A DNA stretch of 23,202 bases from an uncultured Polynucleobacter sp. (lineage in GTDB: Bacteria; Pseudomonadota; Gammaproteobacteria; Burkholderiales; Burkholderiaceae), in NCBI GenBank assembly GCA_937996825.1, contig CALKUJ010000102.1, positions 1 through 23,202 on the forward strand. The letters run 5' to 3'. This document shows positions 1-7,829 of the stretch, one piece after another. The notes beneath the pieces were generated by a model. The model worked only from the letters and a program-made list of their open reading frames with translations. It was not told the DNA's origin and did no database searches. The translations under genes and the position numbers were made by a program. Each line of letters starts with the position of its first letter. Position 1 is the stretch's first letter.

Positions 1-304
1 AGACGCAGTGTCAGAAAAACTTCTGGAATACCTGCGCAGCGAACGCATGGTGGACAAGTATTGGTCCGAAATCCAAAAGATCAACCCGAGCATTGATGAA
101 CCTCAAGCGGTGGTCTTGATCCTGCGACACACGGTCAGCATCTGGGATCAGTTCTTCACGAAGATGAAAACAGAGATCATCCATGCGTTGATCAAACGGG
201 TGGTTGTCAAACCTAACGGGATCGAGGTTCAGATGCGGTTTGAGGGACTAGGAGCGGTTGTGAAAGCGATGCAATCACAAACGCCTCAGCTCGAACTTGC
301 CTGA
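1..304 (+). CDS. Large serine recombinase, C-terminal end (partial)
   Basis: This is the last ~100 codons of a gene whose reading frame is already open at the first base, so the start lies outside the window; the GTG at 8 is probably internal. The C-terminal segment reads like the tail of large serine site-specific recombinases: a helical stretch, then the motif IIHALIKRVVVKPNGIEVQM, which is typical of the end of the zinc-ribbon/recombinase region in this family. The catalytic N-terminal domain is not in view. Such enzymes cut and join DNA at attachment sites and usually sit at the edge of integrated elements. The gene is followed at once by a small companion gene on the same strand. The family call rests on the tail motif only. 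Confidence 0.6.
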   Translation, partial: DAVSEKLLEYLRSERMVDKYWSEIQKINPSIDEPQAVVLILRHTVSIWDQFFTKMKTEIIHALIKRVVVKPNGIEVQMRFEGLGAVVKAMQSQTPQLELA

Positions 305-317
305 AGGAAGGGCATCG

Positions 318-752
318 ATGCAAGAAATCGAAACTGCGGTCGATGAGTTCGGTATACCCAAACTTTCACCCCTGAAATTCAGGCAACGCGGGGGGCGGAG
401 AGTTGTCCTTCCTGCCGCTGGATCTTCGCTTGAAGAGCAACCTAAGGAGGCGACGATCAACTCCCCCCTCATCAATGCAATTGCCCGAGCTTTTTACTGG
501 GCAAAACTCATTGACCAAGGGGTTGTAGCCAGCGGGTCTGAAATTGCACTAAGAGAGGATTTAGAACCAAGCACAGTGAATGAGCGGCTTCGGCTTTCGT
601 TGCTGTCACCCAAAATCGTAGAAAGCATTCTGAATGGCGCTCAACCTGATGGTTTGACCATGCAGTGGCTGACACGAAATACTTTTCCTGCTGACTGGAA
701 CAAGCAAGAGCAGTTATTTCAATGTATTCAAACGGCTCTAGTTCTCGACTAA
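318..752 (+). CDS. Small conserved protein that accompanies serine recombinases
   Basis: A 144-residue protein if it starts at the ATG at 318, which has a purine-rich ribosome site (GGAAGG, about 304-309) ahead of it; a TTG at 297 in the same frame would overlap the recombinase gene and is less likely. The N-terminal part is unordered-looking and basic. From about residue 50 comes a recognisable segment with INAIARAFYWAKLIDQG, then SEIALREDLEPSTVNERLRL, which resembles a helix-turn-helix, and then LLSPKIVESILNG followed by QPDGLTMQWL. I know this arrangement from short proteins encoded directly downstream of serine recombinases in proteobacterial islands and prophages. It is probably DNA-binding, perhaps aiding recombination or excision, but that is inference. 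It ends convergently to the minus-strand catabolic train. Confidence 0.6.
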   Translation: MQEIETAVDEFGIPKLSPLKFRQRGGRRVVLPAAGSSLEEQPKEATINSPLINAIARAFYWAKLIDQGVVASGSEIALREDLEPSTVNERLRLSLLSPKIVESILNGAQPDGLTMQWLTRNTFPADWNKQEQLFQCIQTALVLD

Positions 753-955
753 TCGAACATCTCAAGCCCTAGGCGCAGCCATAGCCCTGAATTCGGGCAT
801 GTGCGACCAAGTCATCAGCTCTCAAGCCTGCGTAACGTCGGCGCTGAGCAATTGATCGTGCAGCTCTAGGATGATGAAGACAGGCGTCCGTTTTTCGTCC
901 CCATAGTGCCACGCAATTTTTATAGACACGGCAATTCTGCACACAGAGAAAACTA
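753..955. other. Convergent intergenic stretch, no gene seen
   Basis: This stretch lies between the recombinase companion gene (plus) and the thioesterase gene (minus). Open frames here are short or run out of the thioesterase in the wrong phase. I see no convincing hairpin followed by a T-run on either strand, so the terminators of the two converging units are not obvious. It appears slightly richer in GC than the catabolic genes and may be remnant sequence at the junction of the recombinase module and the catabolic region. Confidence 0.5.
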
Positions 956-1405
956 TTAAAAATTTCGAGCACTTTTACGTTTAATTGCCATATCGGCACG
1001 TCTAATCTCATCGGGCGTAGTTGGGGAAAATTGGGGAACCGGCGTTGGCTTTCCGTGATCATCAACTGCAACCATTGTGAAAAAACAGCTGTTGACATGC
1101 CGCACGACTTGTGAACGAATGTTTTCTGCAACGACTTTAATTCCAACTTCCATTGAGGAAGTACCTGTATGGTTCACAGAAGCAAAAAAGTGAACGAGCT
1201 CTCCAACATGAATCGGCTGCCTAAAAGTTACCTGATCCACACTAATGGTCACAACATAACTACCTGCGTACCTGCTTGCACAGGCATAAGCGACTTCATC
1301 CAATAACTTCAAAATTGTGCCGCCATGTACGTTCCCGGAAAAATTGGCCGTATCTGGCGTCATAAGCTCCGTCATGGTGAGCTGGTGCGAAGGTAAGTTG
1401 ATCAT
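956..1405 (-). CDS. Acyl-CoA thioesterase, hotdog fold (YciA/BACH type)
   Basis: The 149-residue length is usual for single-hotdog acyl-CoA thioesterases. Residues 24-36 carry the family core, GNVHGGTILKLLDE, with the His-Gly-Gly turn before the long central helix and Asp36 at the expected catalytic position. A beta-strand run follows (VVTISVDQVTFRQPIHVGE), as does the segment MEVGIKVVAENI that is typical of YciA-like proteins. The enzyme would hydrolyse acyl-CoA to free acid and CoA in the cytoplasm. It is the last gene of the LysR-linked minus-strand train, 7 bases after the lipoprotein esterase gene. In this setting it may release CoA from dead-end intermediates. The substrate cannot be read from the sequence. 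Confidence 0.85.
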   Translation of the reverse strand: MINLPSHQLTMTELMTPDTANFSGNVHGGTILKLLDEVAYACASRYAGSYVVTISVDQVTFRQPIHVGELVHFFASVNHTGTSSMEVGIKVVAENIRSQVVRHVNSCFFTMVAVDDHGKPTPVPQFSPTTPDEIRRADMAIKRKSARNF

Positions 1406-1412
1406 GAGTAAT

Positions 1413-2552
1413 TTATTTAACTTTATTGACTATCCAGCGATCAATCAAATTCGCGATTTCCAAATTATTTTTCTCAATCATCACCATATGACCATTACCT
1501 CTAATCCCTTCGTTTTCTAAACGAATGAAGTCTGTAGGTACACCTGCTTGCTTCAGAAATTTAGCAGTACAGTGGTCATAGACTGAATGATATGAAGCTT
1601 CGGCGGCCATAACCATGACCGGGGTGTTTCTCAAATTTACTAACCGACGAGCAGGAGAACGTTGCATCCAACATCCGAATAATGCATCCGACTCTGGTTT
1701 TTCTTGTTCAATATTTAAATCTTTCGAATTTAATGCCGGTGGGTCATAGGTTAGGGAAATGTCGGTTGGACCCCAAGCACGAGCCTTACCAGTTGCATTG
1801 ACTGAGTTTTCAAAAGGGGGACCAGAAGGTTCAATTGCAACAATGCCCTTCACTAAATTAGGACGGGCATCTGCAATCAACCATCCAAATGGACCTGATT
1901 GTGAATGGGTCAATAAAATTGATGGCCCTATACGATCCAAGAGAGCTGAAACAGCAGTTTGGTTAAACTTTTGCGTGGCTGGATTTGATGCAAGACTTTC
2001 AACCTGTGTTGCATAAAAAGCATCAAAGATGGAATCCCCTCGTTTACCTTTACCAGGTCCTGTACCAGGCCACTGCGTGTGTAATTTCGCCTGTGGCCAA
2101 TTGCCAAGATCAGCCGTTGAGGTGAATTGAGACTCAATTGCTTGCGCGGAGAACATTCGAGTTTCGCCATCTGAAGGATGCCATGCCGAACGTCCTCTCA
2201 TAGGTTGATCAATCATGTAAACGATATAACCTTGCTCTACAAAATATTCAGCCCATCCCTTTCGTCCATCTGGAGTTCCCATCCAATTTGTAGCTGTTTG
2301 AGCCGCACCATGAATGAGCACTAAGGGATAAGCTCTTCGAACAACATGAGGAACGATTACTTCTACATAAATTTGCCCCGACATAACTCGTTGCTTCTCG
2401 GGCCCTGTGTATGTTCCGCCAGAGTAAAAATATCCACGACTTTTAATAGCCGATTGATCATGCACAGGCACAGGCGCAGTCGGAACAGAAACATTGGCAC
2501 ATCCGGCTACCAGTGCGCAAGTAAACATCAAACTGAAAAAGTTTCTAAGCAT
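1413..2552 (-). CDS. Lipoprotein alpha/beta hydrolase (probable esterase)
   Basis: A 379-residue protein. The N-terminus is a lipoprotein signal: a short basic start, a hydrophobic stretch, and the lipobox LVAGC with Cys18, so the mature protein should be lipid-anchored and face the periplasm or the surface. The alpha/beta-hydrolase fold shows in YPLVLIHGAAQTATNW (about 75-90, oxyanion region), the elbow LLTHSQSG with Ser217 as the likely nucleophile, and GNGHMVMIEKNN with His355 as the likely catalytic histidine. Glu241 in AIEPSG may be the acid. Length and motifs fit large secreted carboxylesterases rather than the 260-280-residue cytoplasmic hydrolases. It lies directly downstream of a Bug receptor gene, which suggests release of a carboxylate from an ester outside the inner membrane; that pairing is inference. 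Confidence 0.8.
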   Translation of the reverse strand: MLRNFFSLMFTCALVAGCANVSVPTAPVPVHDQSAIKSRGYFYSGGTYTGPEKQRVMSGQIYVEVIVPHVVRRAYPLVLIHGAAQTATNWMGTPDGRKGWAEYFVEQGYIVYMIDQPMRGRSAWHPSDGETRMFSAQAIESQFTSTADLGNWPQAKLHTQWPGTGPGKGKRGDSIFDAFYATQVESLASNPATQKFNQTAVSALLDRIGPSILLTHSQSGPFGWLIADARPNLVKGIVAIEPSGPPFENSVNATGKARAWGPTDISLTYDPPALNSKDLNIEQEKPESDALFGCWMQRSPARRLVNLRNTPVMVMAAEASYHSVYDHCTAKFLKQAGVPTDFIRLENEGIRGNGHMVMIEKNNLEIANLIDRWIVNKVK

Positions 2553-2610
2553 GAAATCTCCAATCGCTGTATAAAAATCGTATCAAGTTTTAACGCGTCA
2601 CAACAGTCAA

Positions 2611-3579
2611 CTAGATGTCAATTTGAATGTTGGCATCTTTGACAATTTTTCCAATCTTTTTTAAATCCTCTCGGATGAGCGACTTGAACTGCTCAGGAGA
2701 TGATTTGGTTGGTACAAAGGAAATTTCTGCAAATCTAGCCTTTACAGTTGGCGCATCTACTGCCTTACCAATTTCTGCATTCAGTCTATCTGCAATAGGT
2801 TTAGGCAAATTCGCCGGTGCCCAAATTCCATACCAAGATAAAAGCTCGTAACCTGGTAATCCACTTTCTGAGACAGTTGGCACATCAGGCAAGCTTGGGA
2901 TCCTCGTTTTGCTAGTAACGCCAATTGCCTTCAATCTACCCGCTTGGAGAAATGAAATAACTCCAGGCATTGGAGAAACAGCGGCAGAAACATGCCCTCC
3001 AATCACATCCGTCAATTGAGGAACAGCCCCCTTATATGCAATGATTTCCATCCCCATTTGAAGCTCACGGGTGAATAGCTCCTCACTTATATGGCTTGTT
3101 GTTCCCAGACCCGATGTTGCCCATGTGTACTTTCCGGGATTTGCACGAGACAACACAGCCAACTCTGCCAGTGATTTTGCGGGTACATCTTTATTAGCGA
3201 CGACAACTAGGGGTACATACCCAATTTGACCAATTGGCGTAAAGTCAATCTCAGCGTTATATGTTTTCTTGGCAATGACCAATGGCAAATAAACCTGACT
3301 AGACGCATTGCAAATCAAGGTGTAGCCATCTGCTTTTGCCTTTTTTGCGATTTGAGTTCCAACAATACCGGACGCACCAGGTATGTTGTCAATCACAACA
3401 GGTTGGCCAAGCTGTTTAGACAATTGATCTGAAACCAATCGGCATGTATTGTCAATTGACCCTCCTGGGGTATAAGGAACGATCATCCGAACTGGCTTGT
3501 TTGGAAAGTCCTGTGCACATGCACTTTGAATTGCCAGCAATACTGATGCACTAAGCACAATGAGCTTTAACTTATTCAT
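2611..3579 (-). CDS. Bug/TctC-family tripartite tricarboxylate receptor
   Basis: A 322-residue periplasmic solute receptor. Residues 1-22 form a Sec signal ending ACA-Q. The mature protein opens with the family signature FPNKPVRMIVPYTPGGSID, with Asp43 in the first ligand loop, then VVIDNIPGASGIVG. Later come LTDVIGGHVSAAVS and the 'GRLKAIGVTSKTR' strand, all usual for Bug proteins. It would bind a carboxylate and hand it to a TctAB carrier. No TctA or TctB gene is in the window, so it is an orphan receptor. It sits between two alpha/beta hydrolase genes. It is the most divergent of the five receptors here: its C-terminus lacks the shared Lys-Pro-Asp ending of three of them. The ligand is unknown. 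Confidence 0.9.
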   Translation of the reverse strand: MNKLKLIVLSASVLLAIQSACAQDFPNKPVRMIVPYTPGGSIDNTCRLVSDQLSKQLGQPVVIDNIPGASGIVGTQIAKKAKADGYTLICNASSQVYLPLVIAKKTYNAEIDFTPIGQIGYVPLVVVANKDVPAKSLAELAVLSRANPGKYTWATSGLGTTSHISEELFTRELQMGMEIIAYKGAVPQLTDVIGGHVSAAVSPMPGVISFLQAGRLKAIGVTSKTRIPSLPDVPTVSESGLPGYELLSWYGIWAPANLPKPIADRLNAEIGKAVDAPTVKARFAEISFVPTKSSPEQFKSLIREDLKKIGKIVKDANIQIDI

Positions 3580-3612
3580 AAGACTCCTGAGGGATTAGTT
3601 AGATTACTAAAT

Positions 3613-4422
3613 TTAATAGACACGAATTGCAAACTCGCAAATCGCGTCACACATGGCTTGAGGTTGCTCTGGGGCCATCGAATGAGCAGCCCCTTTGATG
3701 ACAACTTCTGTCACGCGATCACCAAGATAAGGCTTCATGATTTTTGGAATAACTACAGCGTCGTGTTCCGCCTGTAAATCCAAAATTGGTACAACAGTAC
3801 CGGCAGAAAAATAATCATCTATTGGCGTATGTACGCGTGCATAGCTTTGTGCGTGATGAGCATCTTGATACCAACCATCCAACCAGACACTAGGATCATG
3901 GCCGGGTGCAAAAAAAGCTTTTCTTAAGCACTCAAGACGTTTATCAACAGAAAGCGACGGATCACCTGCACCATCGATTTCAGCTCTAAGTCTGCTGTAC
4001 GGTTTTTCTTCTGAACCAGGAAGAAGCTTTCCAGCAGAAGCTGCGGCCATAACTACAGCACAAACAAGATCAGGTCGATCAGCGGCCACCATACGCGCTG
4101 GTTGACTGCCCCACGCGTGACCCACGATGACAACTGGACCTGTTTTTTCATGATCCAACACTGCAGCGACATCACCGCCAAAGTCATGAAGAGATAACTC
4201 CTCCATTGGTCCATGACTCCCACGAATACCTCTGGGCTCTGGTCGAATAACACGGAACCCTTTGTCAATAATTCTCGTGCTGACATCATCAAAATCTCGA
4301 CCGGATCGAGCCAAGGATGGCAACATCACGATGACGTTTCCACTCCCTTCATCGCTGTATTCGATCGTTACTGGAACAGATTTCCCCTTAGGGATGTAAG
4401 TCACTGATTTGAATGAAGTCAT
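3613..4422 (-). CDS. Alpha/beta-hydrolase-fold protein lacking the nucleophile serine
   Basis: A 269-residue protein from the ATG at 4422. A TTG at 4446 would add eight residues but has no ribosome site; neither start has a strong one. The fold is clear: VIVMLPSLARSGRDF (oxyanion region), the RVIRPEPRGIRGS loop, an acid at LQAEHDAVV (Asp221), and the histidine in GAAHSMAPE (His247). The nucleophile elbow reads VGHAWGSQ, with Ala103 (codon GCG) where Ser, Cys or Asp should stand. I recall a group of bacterial hydrolase-like proteins with a GHAFG or GHAWG elbow, so this may be a family trait rather than a mutation. It may act without a covalent intermediate, for example as a lyase, decarboxylase or cofactor-free enzyme, or be a binding protein. 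The gene follows the SDR gene with almost no gap. Confidence 0.8.
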   Translation of the reverse strand: MTSFKSVTYIPKGKSVPVTIEYSDEGSGNVIVMLPSLARSGRDFDDVSTRIIDKGFRVIRPEPRGIRGSHGPMEELSLHDFGGDVAAVLDHEKTGPVVIVGHAWGSQPARMVAADRPDLVCAVVMAAASAGKLLPGSEEKPYSRLRAEIDGAGDPSLSVDKRLECLRKAFFAPGHDPSVWLDGWYQDAHHAQSYARVHTPIDDYFSAGTVVPILDLQAEHDAVVIPKIMKPYLGDRVTEVVIKGAAHSMAPEQPQAMCDAICEFAIRVY

Positions 4423-4448
4423 AAATTCAAGTCGAAGTAATTTCAAAA

Positions 4449-5249
4449 TTAGCCACGTTTTTGCAAAAGTCCGCCGTCCACTGGCAAAAGAACGCCCGAG
4501 ATATATCTAGCTTCCTCTGATGCAAGGAACACAGCAGCATTCGCAACATCCCACGCATTCCCCATAAAACCCATGGGGACAAGTGCATTGCGCTCAGCAC
4601 GAATGACATCGGCAGAGACACCCCTCTCCTGTGCCCGACGATTGATAGCCATTGGCGTATCAATCAAGCCTGGAAGAATTGCATTGGCACGAATTCCAAA
4701 ACCAGCGTTCTCAATTGCAATGTGCTGAGTCAATGCATTAACGCCAGCTTTTGATGTTTTGTATGTAACGGTAGGTCTAGCTGCAAGTGAGGCAGTTGAG
4801 GACACATTAATGATGCAGCCACTGCGTTGCTTAATCATTTGAGGTATTGCATGTTTACATGTCATCAACATTCCGCGCAAATTTAAGCCCATCAGTCGAT
4901 CCCAAGTATCGATTTCTAGTTCGGCAGTTTTCTTGTCCCCTTTTGACATTCCAACGTTGTTATGCAGGATGTCAATACGACCATAGCGATCAATACACGT
5001 TTGGATGATTTCTTTGCATGAGTTTTCGTCAGTGATATCAGCGACCAAGGCAGATGCGGTGTGCCCATACTTTTGAACCGCACTCAGTGTTTCATTGAGC
5101 CAATCACCTTGAATATCGACTAACAGCAAGGTTGCGCCTTCTTGGGCAAATCGCTCAGCTGTAGCTCGTCCATTACCTACAGATTCACCTGGCTGTTGAC
5201 CAGCACCAACAATGATTGCGACCTTACCCTCTAAACGGAGATTAGACAT
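4449..5249 (-). CDS. Short-chain dehydrogenase/reductase (SDR), classical type
   Basis: A 266-residue classical SDR. The cofactor-binding glycine segment is longer than usual (VGAGQQPGESVGNGRA, about 14-29). The NNVG motif is at 97-100, and the catalytic set is Ser150, Tyr163 and Lys167 (YKTSK). A C-terminal SGVLLPVDGG segment is typical. Asp45 after the second strand (LLLVDIQG) suggests a preference for NAD+ over NADP+, which is inference. It would oxidise an alcohol or reduce a carbonyl on a pathway intermediate. It shares its odd glycine loop (ending GNGRA) and its closing motifs (GFMG..D.ANAA.FLAS.EAR) with the SDR at 10578-11375, so the two are probably paralogues working on related compounds. 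Confidence 0.88.
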   Translation of the reverse strand: MSNLRLEGKVAIIVGAGQQPGESVGNGRATAERFAQEGATLLLVDIQGDWLNETLSAVQKYGHTASALVADITDENSCKEIIQTCIDRYGRIDILHNNVGMSKGDKKTAELEIDTWDRLMGLNLRGMLMTCKHAIPQMIKQRSGCIINVSSTASLAARPTVTYKTSKAGVNALTQHIAIENAGFGIRANAILPGLIDTPMAINRRAQERGVSADVIRAERNALVPMGFMGNAWDVANAAVFLASEEARYISGVLLPVDGGLLQKRG

Positions 5250-5260
5250 TTTTGAGACTT

Positions 5261-6250
5261 TCAGTCGGGTTTAATGTTTTGGCCAACTACCACCTTGCGC
5301 CAACGTTCAACTTCACTCTTCATGAATGCAGCCATTTCAGCTGGTGAATTTACAGACACGTTCAACCCGTCCTTCTGCAAGGTTTCCTTGTAAGCGGGGG
5401 AATTAGCAGCCTTTTTGAGTGCCGCGCTGATGCGTTCAATATACGCAGGAGGAGTACCTTTTGAAGCGAAAAGGCCATACCAAACCTCTGCGGAATATCC
5501 AGCAACAGTTTCAGAAACAGATGGAATTCCAGGGTATGCGTCAACACGGCCTGCTGAAGTCACTGCAATCGCTCGCATCTGACCACTCTTGACAAACTTG
5601 TGAGTACCGCCAGCAGTCCCGAACAACATATCTACTTGCCCACCTAACAAATCTGTGTAAGCAGGACCTGCACCTCTGTAAGGGATGTGCTGAATATCAA
5701 TCTTTGTCATCATCTTGAATAATTCAGCTGCCAGATGAACAGCGGAACCATTTCCTGATGACGCGTAACTGAGCTGTCCATTGCGTTCTTTGGCAATTCG
5801 AATTAAGTCAGCGACTGACTTAATGGGACTATCCGCGCGCACGGCGATGATATTAGGACCATTGCAAATTCGACCTACAGGAGGGAGATCGTTTAAAGTG
5901 TCATAAGGCAACTTAGGTATCAACGACGCATTGATTGCGAGTGCACTCGTGGTCATCAGCAAGGTATGACCGTCATTGCCAGCTTTAGAAACAAAATCTG
6001 AGCCAATAACTGTTCCTGCACCTGGTTTGTTATCAATGATCATGGATTGACCAAGATCCTCAGACATCGCCTGAATGAGAGATCGGCCAATGACGTCCGT
6101 TCCACCACCCGTTGCAAATGGAACCACAACCTTAATCAACCTAGATGGATAAGTAGCGCCAAAGCTTGAGGTCGATTCTGCTGCAAACCCAGAGGCAGCC
6201 AGCAATAGACTAGAGGTAAATTCACGACGGTCCAATGCTTTTTTGATCAT
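5261..6250 (-). CDS. Bug/TctC-family receptor with Tat-like signal
   Basis: A 329-residue receptor. The signal region holds a twin arginine followed by Glu-Phe (DRREFTSS, Arg8-Arg9) and a moderately hydrophobic stretch up to about residue 31, which looks like a Tat signal rather than a plain Sec signal. The body is typical: IKVVVPFATGGGTD with Asp52, then IIDNKPGAGTVIGSD, HIPYRGAGPAYTDLLGGQVD, MRAIAVTSAGR, and the ending WRKVVVGQNIKPD. Those last motifs are nearly shared with the receptors at 16995-18002 and 20901-21878, so the three form a paralogous subgroup. It lies between an SDR gene and the LigI-like amidohydrolase gene, 12 bases from the latter's coding end. Its ligand is probably a carboxylate of the pathway; no membrane carrier gene is nearby. 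Confidence 0.9.
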   Translation of the reverse strand: MIKKALDRREFTSSLLLAASGFAAESTSSFGATYPSRLIKVVVPFATGGGTDVIGRSLIQAMSEDLGQSMIIDNKPGAGTVIGSDFVSKAGNDGHTLLMTTSALAINASLIPKLPYDTLNDLPPVGRICNGPNIIAVRADSPIKSVADLIRIAKERNGQLSYASSGNGSAVHLAAELFKMMTKIDIQHIPYRGAGPAYTDLLGGQVDMLFGTAGGTHKFVKSGQMRAIAVTSAGRVDAYPGIPSVSETVAGYSAEVWYGLFASKGTPPAYIERISAALKKAANSPAYKETLQKDGLNVSVNSPAEMAAFMKSEVERWRKVVVGQNIKPD

Positions 6251-6262
6251 GACTACTCTAGG

Positions 6263-7156
6263 TTAAGCGGGAAATTTGTAAAGCGCTTGAGGATTAATCA
6301 CAAGCAATTTCTCTAACAACTCTTTACTTGGTGCAATCTGAGACAAGGCATCTACTAGTTCACCATCGTCAGGGATATGCGTGTGATTTGGGTGCGGCCA
6401 ATCCAAGCCCCATACACACTGCTCAGGAAAATTCTCCACCAGGCATCCAGCAAGTTTTTTACCCATTGGATAACCACTACCAGCCCTAGCCGTTGCTTCA
6501 ATTCGATCAATGCCGCTTACCTTGACATGAACATGAGAGTGATCAAGCAATTTCATCAACGCTTGAAAATCTTCATGACTTTCTCCAAGTGTTGCATCCA
6601 CACGCCCCATATGGTCAATCACAACAGGAACAGCACTCTTAAGAAGCTCTTGACCAACGGTGTGAACGAGTGAACTTTCAAAATGAACCTGCAGGTGCAT
6701 GCCAGCTTCAGCCAACCGTGGCGTCAATTTGATAACGTCATTAACATCGTGTCCTCCACCAATGTGCTTCATAAAGTGGAAGCGAACTGCACGAAATCCA
6801 CGACTAGCGAGACGCTTGAGTTCGGCATCCGAGACATCAACTTCAGTCAATGCGACGCCAAGGTAATGCCCTCCTCCAGCTTCAATTGCATCTTCGACAA
6901 CAGAGTTATCAGTTCCATGGGTAATAGATTGAACGATGACGCAGCGAGCTATACCTAACTTTTTGTGCAACGCAAAGAGTTTTTCCTTTGGCGCTTCGGC
7001 AGGTGTATTTTTTCTTGCAGCTGCATATGGGAATCTTGACCTTGGACCAAATACGTGAACATGGCTGTCACATGAATTTGCAGGAAGCACAAGCTTAGGT
7101 TGGCTTGGGACGTCTAGATATGTTTGAACAACTGTCTCAGAAGATGCGGTAGTCAT
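6263..7156 (-). CDS. Amidohydrolase-2 family protein, LigI (2-pyrone-4,6-dicarboxylate lactonase)-like
   Basis: A 297-residue TIM-barrel hydrolase. It matches LigI closely in motif order: CDSHVHVFGP with His32 and His34, LGIARCVIVQ, HGTDN, GFRAVRFHFMK with Arg122 and Arg125, VVIDHMGR with His182 and Arg185, and VWGLDWPHPN with Asp252 followed by IPDDG. In LigI these histidines, arginines and the aspartate form the active site, which needs no metal, and the enzyme hydrolyses the lactone PDC to 4-oxalomesaconate in the protocatechuate 4,5-cleavage pathway. The match suggests a lactonase acting on a dicarboxylate lactone, but related family members handle other sugar-acid lactones. No 4,5-dioxygenase, LigC, LigJ or LigK gene is in view, so the true substrate is open. 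Confidence 0.8.
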   Translation of the reverse strand: MTTASSETVVQTYLDVPSQPKLVLPANSCDSHVHVFGPRSRFPYAAARKNTPAEAPKEKLFALHKKLGIARCVIVQSITHGTDNSVVEDAIEAGGGHYLGVALTEVDVSDAELKRLASRGFRAVRFHFMKHIGGGHDVNDVIKLTPRLAEAGMHLQVHFESSLVHTVGQELLKSAVPVVIDHMGRVDATLGESHEDFQALMKLLDHSHVHVKVSGIDRIEATARAGSGYPMGKKLAGCLVENFPEQCVWGLDWPHPNHTHIPDDGELVDALSQIAPSKELLEKLLVINPQALYKFPA

Positions 7157-7174
7157 AGTTAGTTTTGAATTTAT

Positions 7175-7819
7175 TTAAGCGTGCACAGGCAAACCAATTA
7201 ATTTAGAAAGTGTTGACACATCAAGTCCATCAATGATGTCAATCAACCCAAGTCCCTCTGGACCACATGAAAGAGTCGCTAGATCTGAGTAAATTCGGCT
7301 AACGCAGCCAATTCCAGTTAGTGGATAAGAACAAGCAGAAACCACCTTGCTCTCGCCCTTCTTAGTAAGCAAGTCCATCATGACCCAGGTTTGCTTAGCA
7401 CCCACAGCCAAGTCCATAGCACCACCAACTGCTGGAATTGCCCCTTGTTCACCAGTACTCCAATTGGCTAAATCGCCTTTTTCTGAGACTTGAAAAGCAC
7501 CCAGAACACAAATATCAAGATGTCCACCACGCATCATTGCAAAGCTATCCGCATGATGAAAAAACGCACCTCCCTTAAGCAAGGTGACAGGCTGCTTACC
7601 TGCATTAATTAAGTCAAAGTCCTCATCTTCTGCCTTAGGTGCAGGCCCCATCCCAAGAATCCCGTTCTCACTCTGAAGAATGACCTCTCGTTCTTTTGGT
7701 ATGAAGTTAGCCACTAATGTGGGTTGACCAATTCCTAAATTTACATATGCACCTTCAGGAATATCTTGGGCAACTCTCAATGCCAACTCGTCTTTGGTTC
7801 TTCGCTTGTATTCAGTCAT
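7175..7819 (-). CDS. pcaJ: 3-oxoacid (3-oxoadipate-type) CoA-transferase, beta subunit
   Basis: 214 residues from the ATG at 7819, which has an AAGGT-type ribosome site; an upstream in-frame codon at 7876 would overlap the alpha-subunit gene and is rejected. Family marks are AYVNLGIGQPTLVANFIP, the catalytic glutamate segment QSENGILGMGPAP (Glu51), GGHLDICVLGAFQVS, and KTWVMMDLLTKKGESKVV. With the alpha subunit it moves CoA from succinyl-CoA to a 3-oxoacid such as 3-oxoadipate. The start lies 10 bases after the alpha-subunit stop, as expected for a subunit pair. The strong PcaI likeness of its partner and the presence of a PcaF-like thiolase in the neighbouring operon favour 3-oxoadipate over acetoacetate. 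Substrate proof is lacking. Confidence 0.85.
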   Translation of the reverse strand: MTEYKRRTKDELALRVAQDIPEGAYVNLGIGQPTLVANFIPKEREVILQSENGILGMGPAPKAEDEDFDLINAGKQPVTLLKGGAFFHHADSFAMMRGGHLDICVLGAFQVSEKGDLANWSTGEQGAIPAVGGAMDLAVGAKQTWVMMDLLTKKGESKVVSACSYPLTGIGCVSRIYSDLATLSCGPEGLGLIDIIDGLDVSTLSKLIGLPVHA

Positions 7820-7829
7820 ATTTTTTACC

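Noticed and set aside
508..765. A minus-strand frame opposite the recombinase companion gene
   Set aside because: It is antisense to a gene with recognisable motifs and has no ribosome site or family signature.
769..1146. A 125-residue minus-strand frame across 769-1146
   Set aside because: It runs through the thioesterase gene in another phase and continues into non-coding sequence; no family motif, and thioesterase coding sense is strong.
4423..4446. TTG start at 4446 for the alpha/beta hydrolase
   Set aside because: It adds eight residues outside the fold and has no ribosome site; the ATG at 4422 is preferred, though its own site is also weak.
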